Positions 1 through 5,103 of a stretch of DNA of 5,103 nucleotides are shown piece after piece. Position 1 is the stretch's first letter. Each line of letters starts with the position of its first letter. Source of the stretch: an uncultured Bacillota bacterium (GTDB taxonomy: Bacteria; Bacillota; Clostridia; Peptostreptococcales; Anaerovoracaceae); NCBI GenBank assembly GCA_946408315.1, contig CAMJRV010000225.1:1-5103 (forward strand). The letters run 5' to 3'. Made by a program: the position numbers and the translations under genes. The notes under the pieces were generated by a model. That model was not told the origin of the DNA. It saw only the letters and a list, made by a program, of their open reading frames with translations, and did not search any database.

Positions 1-429
1 CCAGATAACCATTCCAAAGAAATCCGAAGTTTCAATATGTCAAGAATACGGGCAGCAAACAACAGCTATGAAGAGATCGTGAGAAAATATCTTTTTTCAC
101 GCGGACTACGATACAGGAAAAATGATAAGCGTTACCCTGGAAAACCTGACATTGTTCTGCCAAAATATAAGGTTATGGTTTTTGTTAACGGATGCTTCTG
201 GCATATGCACGATGGCTGTAGGTATGCGGTGCTTCCCCAAAGCAATGTGGACTACTGGATACCAAAACTGCAGGCCAATCGTGAACGAGATGAAGCGAAC
301 AGAAAAAACTTGGAACAATCCGGCTGGCGTGTCATCACAGTTTGGGAATGTGAGCTGAAAAAAGATTTATCTCAGCAAACGCTGAGACGGCTGTATGAAA
401 AAATAACACTTATTTCAGGAGAAAAATGA
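1..429 (+). CDS. vsr: Very short patch repair (Vsr) DNA mismatch endonuclease, 5' end cut by window edge
   Basis: Vsr nicks DNA 5' of the T in T:G mismatches that arise when 5-methylcytosine deaminates, starting repair back to C:G. The first in-frame ATG is at 37, but the frame is open to base 1. The upstream residues (PDNHSKEIRSFN, then MSRI) align without gaps with the start of E. coli Vsr (MADVHDKATRSKNM), so the true start is probably one codon or so before the window. Counting from ATG 37, visible motifs are the PGKPDIV strand with the metal-binding Asp38 (E. coli Asp51), GCFWH with His56 (E. coli His69), likely zinc ligands Cys53, His58, Cys61 and Cys105, the RERD Asp85, and the WRVITVWEC strand. 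The E. coli Thr63-His64 pair is Val50-Asn51 here. The stop is one base before the methyltransferase ATG, so the two are co-transcribed. Family assignment is very sure; the exact start is not visible. Confidence 0.95.
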   Translation, partial: PDNHSKEIRSFNMSRIRAANNSYEEIVRKYLFSRGLRYRKNDKRYPGKPDIVLPKYKVMVFVNGCFWHMHDGCRYAVLPQSNVDYWIPKLQANRERDEANRKNLEQSGWRVITVWECELKKDLSQQTLRRLYEKITLISGEK

Positions 430-430
430 T

Positions 431-2023
431 ATGCTGAAAACACTCGATTTGTTTGCGGGCGCCGGCGGCCTAAGCTGGGGGTTCGCTCAAACAGGTAAAT
501 TTCATATAGTTGCGGCGGCTGAAAATAATCCTAATGCTCAGAGAACGTATTTGAGAAATCATGGCGGAATTCGCATGATTCCGAACGTGGTCGGCTGTAA
601 CTTCTTTGAATTAAGCAGAGATCTCGGAGGCATTGACATCGTCATCGGCGGACCTCCCTGCCAAGGTTTCTCAAACGCCAACAGACAGAAAAGTTCTGTT
701 GTTTGTTTGAATAATTCCTTAGTAAAAGAGTATTTTCGGGCAATCCGTGAGATTCGCCCTTTAGCCTTTGTTATGGAAAATGTTAATATGCTTCAATCCG
801 ATGTCCATAGATTCTACGATACTGCAGATGATCATGAGGAAATTGAAAGACTCCAAATAGAGTTAAGGGATGATGTTATTGCCTTATCAAAGCATGAAAT
901 TCAATGCATTGATACGCTTCCTCTTGTTCAGGATCGCGAACAGTTAACCGAAGCTTTGCTTCCTGAGAAGTTATATACATCGCTGCATACTTTATATAAA
1001 AATAAAGGGTCTGAAGGCCGGCTGAAAAAATACATAGAAAAAAACGATATCTCAATAATAAATCAAATTGAAAGATATCTGGCTGATATTCCGGACTCTG
1101 TATATATCCAGTATAATGCTATACGTTTAAGAGCCATACAAGATTCACTTTCCCGTGCACAGAGCATTTCCTCATATTCAGGACATTTATCAGAGCTTAT
1201 TGAATACCAGAAATCATTACTGACCGCACAGGAGATTTATGATAATGGGATTTTGCGCAGGTTTGAGCATAAAGCAAACACCCGGCATACAATTGTCCAT
1301 GTTCGCTCCTATTCCGTCCTTGACTATATAAATGCCGTATTAGGAGACGATTATAAACAAACAGGGGCAACAGTAAATGCTCGCTGGTTTGGCGTTCCGC
1401 AGGAAAGGCTTCGATATATAAGAATTGGAATTCGTTCCGATATTGCCGGGGATTATGAAATTTCATTGCCGCAGGAACCTGTTGACATACCTTACCTCAC
1501 AGTTGGCGAGGCAGTTTCAGATCTTCAGAATTGTGATGTCTCATACAGCAAAGAAGAACAAGGTATAAATTATACGGAAACGGATTTACCGGTTTCAGAG
1601 TACGCTCGTTCTTTAAGATATAATGGTTTGCTATATAATCATCTAAGCACTGAAACTACTCCCGAAGCCTTAGTTCGTTTCAAGGCATTAAAAGAGGGCG
1701 AGAATTTTCATAAGCTTCCGAAGGAACTTATAGGGTCATATGAGAAGCCAGAGCGGACGCAAAACACTATTTATCTGAGATTAGACAGCAAAAAATACTC
1801 CGGCACTGTTGTTAATGTGCGAAAATCAATGTGGATCCATCCGAAGCTGGATAGAGCCATCACTGTTAGAGAGGCTGCTCGGTTACAATCTTTCCCGGAT
1901 AGCTTTATTTTTGAAGGCACAAAGGATTCGCAATATCAGCAGGTTGGCAACGCTGTTCCTCCATTAATGGCAAAAGCTATTGCTGAAAATGTTTTAAAAT
2001 ATTTACCAGAGGATGTTAAATAG
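431..2023 (+). CDS. C5-cytosine DNA methyltransferase (Dcm family) with a long internal insertion
   Basis: Transfers a methyl group from S-adenosylmethionine to C5 of cytosine in a specific DNA site. Motifs run in canonical order: motif I DLFAGAGGLSWGF (residues 6-18, SAM binding); motif IV GGPPCQGFS (73-81) with catalytic Cys77; motif VI ENV (116-118); motif VIII region FGVPQERLR (320-328); target-recognition region about 335-470; motif IX TVREAARLQSFPD (478-490); motif X QVGNAVPP (504-511). At 530 residues it is longer than the typical 320-450. The excess lies between motifs VI and VIII, which are about 200 residues apart instead of about 40. The inserted part (about 125-285) looks helical and charged and is A/T-richer than its flanks. 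AGGAG at 417-421, nine bases before ATG 431, supports the start. It follows vsr by one base. All key residues are intact, so it is probably active; the target site cannot be read from sequence. It may be an orphan or the modification half of a restriction-modification system. Confidence 0.96.
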   Translation: MLKTLDLFAGAGGLSWGFAQTGKFHIVAAAENNPNAQRTYLRNHGGIRMIPNVVGCNFFELSRDLGGIDIVIGGPPCQGFSNANRQKSSVVCLNNSLVKEYFRAIREIRPLAFVMENVNMLQSDVHRFYDTADDHEEIERLQIELRDDVIALSKHEIQCIDTLPLVQDREQLTEALLPEKLYTSLHTLYKNKGSEGRLKKYIEKNDISIINQIERYLADIPDSVYIQYNAIRLRAIQDSLSRAQSISSYSGHLSELIEYQKSLLTAQEIYDNGILRRFEHKANTRHTIVHVRSYSVLDYINAVLGDDYKQTGATVNARWFGVPQERLRYIRIGIRSDIAGDYEISLPQEPVDIPYLTVGEAVSDLQNCDVSYSKEEQGINYTETDLPVSEYARSLRYNGLLYNHLSTETTPEALVRFKALKEGENFHKLPKELIGSYEKPERTQNTIYLRLDSKKYSGTVVNVRKSMWIHPKLDRAITVREAARLQSFPDSFIFEGTKDSQYQQVGNAVPPLMAKAIAENVLKYLPEDVK

Positions 2024-2041
2024 AAAATAATATTTTGCACT

Positions 2042-2073
2042 CATTTCAAAAATACGGATAACATTTCAAAAAT
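2042..2073 (+). repeat. 12-bp direct repeat CATTTCAAAAAT, two copies 20 bp apart
   Basis: The identical 12-mer occurs at 2042-2053 and 2062-2073. The first copy precedes and enters the left arm of the terminator hairpin; the second spans its loop. It may be a by-product of local A/T-rich sequence or the remains of a small duplication. Two copies are too few to suggest an array. Confidence 0.6.
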
Positions 2074-2089
2074 GTTATCCGTATTTTTC
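2047..2089 (+). terminator. Rho-independent terminator, probably bidirectional
   Basis: Arms at 2048-2066 and 2070-2088 are perfect reverse complements (left 18 bases AAAAATACGGATAACATT plus one closing T-A pair), leaving a 3-base loop. The right arm ends in TTTTT, and the left arm begins AAAAA, which gives a T-tract on the minus strand too. It lies 24 bases after the methyltransferase stop and before the next promoter, so it would insulate the two operons. The stem is A/T-rich with only a short GC core (CGG/CCG), so efficiency may be moderate. A protein-binding operator is the alternative for such a long perfect palindrome. Confidence 0.8.
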
Positions 2090-2108
2090 GTATATTCTAA
2101 ATTTATCG

Positions 2109-2138
2109 TTGACACAATACAGCATTTTGCGATAGAAT
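2109..2138 (+). promoter_or_regulatory. Sigma-70/sigma-A type promoter for the GHKL ATPase operon
   Basis: TTGACA (2109-2114) matches the -35 consensus fully. TAGAAT (2133-2138) matches the -10 consensus at five of six positions, with an 18-bp spacer. Transcription would begin near 2145, giving a leader of about 20 bases before the start codon at 2167. It sits between the terminator and the small gene, so the second operon can be expressed independently of the methyltransferase. No operator is evident apart from the upstream palindrome. Confidence 0.7.
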
Positions 2139-2151
2139 ATTTTTACAATGG

Positions 2152-2158
2152 AAAGGAG
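2152..2158 (+). promoter_or_regulatory. Ribosome binding site deciding the start of the small gene
   Basis: AAAGGAG lies eight bases before ATG 2167. A GTG at 2158 is in the same frame, but its G is the last base of this Shine-Dalgarno sequence, so it cannot be served by it. The ATG at 2167 is therefore the start. Confidence 0.85.
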
Positions 2159-2166
2159 TGGATGAA

Positions 2167-2400
2167 ATGGGTACTCAAGAAACAAAACGCGAAAGATTTG
2201 TTCGAATTGTTGAGGCTCGTACAAACAAAATCATCGACATGATTCAGTTGCTTGGCAACTGCTCCAATGCTTCTGTTTACGAATATACATCAGCGGATAT
2301 CGATAAGGTTTTTTCTGCGATTGAAAATGAACTTAAAGAGGCTCGTAAAAAATTCAGCAAAATAGAGAGCAAAAAAAGTACTCGTTTTACGCTTGAATAG
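2167..2400 (+). CDS. Small helical protein of unknown function (77 aa)
   Basis: Function not recognised. The protein is charged and predicted by eye to form two helices: about residues 5-30 (rich in K/R/E, with the register FVRIVEARTNKIIDMIQLLGN) and about 44-66 (DIDKVFSAIENELKEARKKF). A loop with the motif SNASVYEYT joins them. There is no signal peptide, membrane segment or metal-binding cluster, so it should be cytoplasmic. From memory, and unverified, similar short proteins with an LIGNLSN..YEYT core occur in mobile and defence regions of Gram-positive bacteria. It is the first gene after the promoter, and its stop codon overlaps the ribosome binding site of the GHKL ATPase gene, so expression of the two is linked. 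Plausible roles are a small regulator or an adaptor subunit of the ATPase. A genuine gene is likely given the spacing, ribosome binding site and composition. Confidence 0.85.
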   Translation: MGTQETKRERFVRIVEARTNKIIDMIQLLGNCSNASVYEYTSADIDKVFSAIENELKEARKKFSKIESKKSTRFTLE

Positions 2401-2405
2401 GAGGT
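2399..2405 (+). promoter_or_regulatory. Ribosome binding site overlapping the upstream stop codon
   Basis: AGGAGGT sits six bases before ATG 2412, and its first two bases belong to the TAG stop of the small gene. This near-perfect Shine-Dalgarno sequence fixes the ATPase start. It suggests ribosomes finishing the small gene reinitiate on the ATPase gene. Confidence 0.85.
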
Positions 2406-2411
2406 AATGCT

Positions 2412-4310
2412 ATGAGATGGTCGTTTCCATCGAATAATAAAGGCGATATTAACGGCATCGGCAATTCGGGTGTCGAAACTTTTCAGGGGACACCCCTGAA
2501 ATCACTTGCCCGTGAAATATGCCAGAACTCACTCGATGCAGCACTTGAAGACAAAACTGTAGAAGTAGAGTTTATGCCCTTTGTCCTTGATATCGGCGAA
2601 TTCCCTGATGCAGAATCACTTGAAAAAGCGTTCAGAGCTTCCTTACATTTTTGGAGTGTCCAGTCAGTAAAGAAAGCCACTGATTTTTTTGAACGTGCGA
2701 TTAATATGATGGAGTCGGGAAGCATTCCATTCCTTAGAATAAGTGACTTTAATACTACAGGGCTGAAGGGCTCGAAAAGCGAATACAATACTCCCTGGTG
2801 CAATTTAACCAAATCATCAGGGGCATCAGATAAAGCAGGAACGTCAGGCGGGTCATTCGGTATAGGCAAATTCGCTCCCTTTGCCTGTTCCGAATTTCGA
2901 ACCGTTTTTTATAGTACGCTGGACATAGAAAATATTACCGCCTTTCAAGGCATATCGAGAATAACCAGTTTCCGCCGTGATGACGATGATATTACAGTAG
3001 GCGTCGGTTACTATGGCGATGATAATAATCAGCCTGTATATTCGCAACTTAAACTCGACTCTCATTTCAGACGTGAAAAGAAGCAGACCGGAACAGATAT
3101 ATTTATAGCTGGGTTTCGTTTTTATTCAACAGATTGGAAGGACAGCATTATCACTTCCGTGCTTGATGGATTTTTATATGCCGTTTATACCGGCAAACTT
3201 GTGGTAAGAGTCTCCGACGTCGTAATAGATAAAGATACGCTTCCGGCGCTGATTGCAGAATATCAGACTTCTCTTGCGGAAAATGCGGATAAATACTATA
3301 CCGTTTTAACTTCTGACGATACCGTTTGGTATGAGGTCGACTTCAAAAATCACGGAGTTGTGCGCCTGGGTCTAATTATTCAATCGGACAAGCATCAGGT
3401 TGAGATGCACCGAAAAGTCGCTATGATTAGAAAAACCGGAATGAAAATCATGGATCGCGGCAATATTTCCGGCATTATCCCTTTTGCGGGAGTAATGCTT
3501 ATTGAAGGCGAAAAAATAAATGACTTCCTGCGCAACCTCGAAAATCCTCAGCATACAAAATGGGAGCCTGACAGAATAGAACCAAAAGATAAAATTCCTT
3601 ATGCCAAGGATTATATTAGAGATTTAATTAACTATATAAAAGAATGCTTAGAGAAACTAAAGCAGCACAGTGATGTTGACGAGATTGATCCAGATGTAGG
3701 GGAATATCTGCCTGATGAAAGCGACATGGACTCCGGTGAAGATGCTCACGAAACCGAGTCGATTCCCGATACCATTAAGGCGATTGAGGTGACCATCCCG
3801 CCGCGCAATAACGCTAAGACGAATGTGTTTACTGACGGAGATGAAACCACGACAGATGATGAACAGGGGGATATCGTCGAGGAAGATACTGATTCGGGTG
3901 CCGGCCACGATAATGGCGACAATAGTTCCGGCGGTTCTGGAGGCGGTTCATCTGAAGGTGATGGGCACGGTGAAAATCCAAAAGAGCACCACAAATCGCT
4001 TGTTGGCATCACAGCCTCAAAAATCAGGGTCGTCTGCCTGAATAAAGATGCCGGTGAGTATTCCATAACATTTGTGCCTGCTTCTTCCGCAGAAAACGGG
4101 CGCTTTGATTTATTCCTTTCTGCAGAATCTCAGAATTATAATGCACCGATAATCTCGGCAATAGGCATGGGACAGCCGCCGTTAACCATATATGAGAACC
4201 GTATTTCGGGGTTATCGTTTACTGCCAACACTCCCGTTCGCCTTAAAGTTACAATTGATTATCGTGATTACTGCTCTATGGAGGTAAAAGCATATGGAAA
4301 TAAGGCATAA
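2412..4310 (+). CDS. GHKL (MutL/Hsp90/MORC-type) ATPase with acidic Gly-rich linker and beta-rich C-terminal domain
   Basis: A cytoplasmic ATPase whose ATP-driven dimerisation probably acts on DNA or a partner protein. The Bergerat ATP-binding fold is clear. The N-box is REICQNSLDA (34-43) with general base Glu35 and Mg-binding Asn39, spaced as in MutL ELVENSLDA. The G1 box is SDFNTTGL (Asp112, Gly117). The G2 box is GTSGGSFGIGKFAPF (143-157). About 68 residues separate N-box and G1, longer than in minimal GHKL proteins. A middle region (about 200-400) probably holds an S5-like transducer fold, with conserved-looking VAMIRKTGMKI at 336-346. Then come a helix (about 398-418), a disordered Asp/Glu-rich linker (421-527) with a Gly/Ser stretch near 504-514, and a beta-rich tail (about 530-632). 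No histidine-kinase or nuclease motif is seen. Similar ATPases occur in restriction-modification and defence loci. It follows the small gene by 11 bases and overlaps the next gene by 17. Confidence 0.9.
   Translation: MRWSFPSNNKGDINGIGNSGVETFQGTPLKSLAREICQNSLDAALEDKTVEVEFMPFVLDIGEFPDAESLEKAFRASLHFWSVQSVKKATDFFERAINMMESGSIPFLRISDFNTTGLKGSKSEYNTPWCNLTKSSGASDKAGTSGGSFGIGKFAPFACSEFRTVFYSTLDIENITAFQGISRITSFRRDDDDITVGVGYYGDDNNQPVYSQLKLDSHFRREKKQTGTDIFIAGFRFYSTDWKDSIITSVLDGFLYAVYTGKLVVRVSDVVIDKDTLPALIAEYQTSLAENADKYYTVLTSDDTVWYEVDFKNHGVVRLGLIIQSDKHQVEMHRKVAMIRKTGMKIMDRGNISGIIPFAGVMLIEGEKINDFLRNLENPQHTKWEPDRIEPKDKIPYAKDYIRDLINYIKECLEKLKQHSDVDEIDPDVGEYLPDESDMDSGEDAHETESIPDTIKAIEVTIPPRNNAKTNVFTDGDETTTDDEQGDIVEEDTDSGAGHDNGDNSSGGSGGGSSEGDGHGENPKEHHKSLVGITASKIRVVCLNKDAGEYSITFVPASSAENGRFDLFLSAESQNYNAPIISAIGMGQPPLTIYENRISGLSFTANTPVRLKVTIDYRDYCSMEVKAYGNKA
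2481..2501 (+). other. Perfect 9-bp inverted repeat inside the ATPase gene start
   Basis: TTTCAGGGG and CCCCTGAAA face each other around a 3-base ACA spacer, covering codons 24-30 (FQGTPLK). The stem has a GC-rich core stronger than its surroundings and lies about 70 bases after the start codon. It could fold in the mRNA or bind a dimeric protein, but it may be a coincidence of the encoded residues. No T-tract follows, so it is not a terminator. Confidence 0.45.
4280..4285 (+). promoter_or_regulatory. Ribosome binding site inside the 3' end of the ATPase gene
   Basis: GGAGGT lies eight bases before ATG 4294 and entirely within the coding sequence of the GHKL ATPase. It fixes the start of the following gene and supports the 17-base overlap. 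Confidence 0.85.
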
Positions 4311-5103
4311 GCTTTATCCGTACCCGGTGCTGTCATATTATTCTGATGATTATGCAGACAGTACTTTTGATGCGGTTATAACCCCTGTAAGAGATGGCTA
4401 TAACATCCGCCTGGACTTCCTTGCGGAAGTAAATAATTCGGGAATATCAGATTTACTGTCTTCCGGAAAAGCGAAAATTGTCTATCATCTGGAATGTGCC
4501 CAGACGGGATATCGAGTGGCAGTATCAACGGAGAATAATGAGCTCTCTTACGGCATCATGGATAAAATGATCAGCGGAAGACTGCAGGTCTGTCCGTTCA
4601 TTGTCGCTGAAACAGAAATCTTGGAATATGTAAATCCAAATTTTCACGAGGACTACCGCGGCTTTAAGTTCGCCATTGAAGAAGGCTGTGTAATGGCTGT
4701 CGGGAAGCAGGTAAACATCAACGTCGATAAGGATACCAGCGATTTATCAAATACTCCTTCTGTTTTCAGCATAATTAAAAACGATGATGAACTGGCATTG
4801 GGCATGGTTGTTGACTTTAACTGTAAAAAAATAGTCATCAAATTGCCTGAACGGGAGTTTTTCAACTTTAAGAGTTTAAAAGGTCAGCCACTAATCCAGT
4901 CGATTCTAAATTCTTTAGTTGTAATACCGGCACTTACATATGTGCTTGAAGAAGTATCAAAAATTGAACCAGCTGAACGATATGATGAATATAGTTTATA
5001 CGCATGGTATCGGGCTGTAAAAAAGTCATTGACGAGCAAATTCAAATGCGACATCGAAAGCGAAAAGTTTTCGGAGCGCAATATGCTTGAAACAGCACAG
5101 AAA
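4294..5103 (+). CDS. Unrecognised GHKL-ATPase partner protein, 3' end cut by window edge
   Basis: The frame stays open from ATG 4294 to the last base (270 codons, no stop). Function not recognised. The N-terminal half looks beta-rich, with alternating hydrophobic strands, and contains the patches YHLECAQTGYR (64-74, Cys68), LQVCPFIVAET (97-107, Cys100) and EEGCVMAVGKQVNI (129-142, Cys132). The three cysteines are far apart and do not form an obvious zinc motif. After about residue 195 it turns helical (QSILNSLVVIPALTYVLEEV, then YAWYRAVKKSL). There is no signal peptide or convincing membrane helix, and no P-loop, helicase, nuclease or methyltransferase motif in the visible part. Its start lies inside the ATPase gene in another frame, implying translational coupling and a shared complex or pathway. 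From memory, and unverified, homologues sit beside similar GHKL ATPases as hypothetical proteins. A catalytic domain could still lie beyond the edge. Confidence 0.88.
   Translation, partial: MEIRHKLYPYPVLSYYSDDYADSTFDAVITPVRDGYNIRLDFLAEVNNSGISDLLSSGKAKIVYHLECAQTGYRVAVSTENNELSYGIMDKMISGRLQVCPFIVAETEILEYVNPNFHEDYRGFKFAIEEGCVMAVGKQVNINVDKDTSDLSNTPSVFSIIKNDDELALGMVVDFNCKKIVIKLPEREFFNFKSLKGQPLIQSILNSLVVIPALTYVLEEVSKIEPAERYDEYSLYAWYRAVKKSLTSKFKCDIESEKFSERNMLETAQK

Noticed and set aside
37..39. ATG 37 as the true start of vsr
   Set aside because: The frame is open to base 1 and the twelve residues before it match the N-terminus of E. coli Vsr; no ribosome binding site precedes ATG 37.
370..387. 7-bp hairpin (TCTCAGC / GCTGAGA) inside vsr as a terminator
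   Set aside because: It is within the coding sequence and lacks a following T-tract; the downstream methyltransferase is clearly in the same operon.
2042..2073. Two CATTTCAAAAAT copies as a CRISPR or iteron array
   Set aside because: Only two short copies, overlapping a hairpin; an 8-base gap is far too short for CRISPR spacers and there is no third copy.
2158..2166. GTG at 2158 as start of the small gene (three extra residues)
   Set aside because: The GTG overlaps the last base of the AAAGGAG ribosome binding site; ATG 2167 has ideal eight-base spacing.
2483..4066. Minus-strand open frames over the ATPase gene (for example 2483-2869, 3657-3908, 3746-4066) and the + frame 3823-4041
   Set aside because: They lie wholly inside a strongly supported gene, lack ribosome binding sites and show low-complexity or unnatural composition that mirrors the acidic/glycine-rich coding strand.
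2412..4310. Histidine kinase or MutL mismatch-repair housekeeping gene
   Set aside because: No phospho-acceptor histidine domain, and beyond the ATP-binding boxes the sequence does not follow MutL; context is accessory rather than mutS/mutL-like.
4653..5081. Minus-strand open frames opposite the last gene
   Set aside because: They are shadows of the 270-codon open + frame that has an ideal ribosome binding site; neither shows a recognisable motif.
4294..5103. Assignment of the last protein to Z1 or AIPR of the MZA defence system
   Set aside because: No helicase-like or AIPR motif is visible in the 270 residues present, so a specific assignment would be guesswork.

Overview
The window looks like an accessory island of a low-to-moderate GC bacterium, most likely a Gram-positive (Bacillota/Clostridia-like). 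The grounds are strong AGGAGG-type ribosome binding sites before every gene, a sigma-A-like promoter, a hairpin-plus-T-tract terminator and A/T-rich codon choice. This is inference; nothing in the window fixes the species. All real genes are on the + strand and packed tightly.

Region 1 (1-2023) is a DNA methylation module. It holds a Vsr-family mismatch endonuclease, whose first codon or two lie just outside the window. One base later comes a complete C5-cytosine DNA methyltransferase with all the main catalytic motifs. The methyltransferase carries an insertion of roughly 150-165 residues between motifs VI and VIII. The usual logic of the pair is that the methyltransferase makes 5-methylcytosine and Vsr repairs the T:G mismatches left when it deaminates. 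No recognisable restriction endonuclease is present in the window.

Region 2 (2024-2166) is a short intergenic switch. A near-perfect 19-bp hairpin with T-tracts on both sides can terminate the methylation operon. A TTGACA/TAGAAT promoter then starts a second operon.

Region 3 (2167-5103) is that second operon. It encodes a 77-residue helical protein of unknown function, a 632-residue GHKL (MutL/Hsp90/MORC-type) ATPase with an acidic, glycine-rich linker and a beta-rich tail, and the first 270 residues of an unrecognised protein that runs off the right edge. The last gene starts inside the end of the ATPase gene, so the two are probably translationally coupled and work together.

GHKL ATPases next to Dcm/Vsr genes are known from comparative genomics of restriction-modification and phage-defence loci. 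The best overall reading is therefore a methylation-associated defence island whose effector is built around the GHKL ATPase and its uncharacterised partners. That function is inferred from context, not shown by the sequence.
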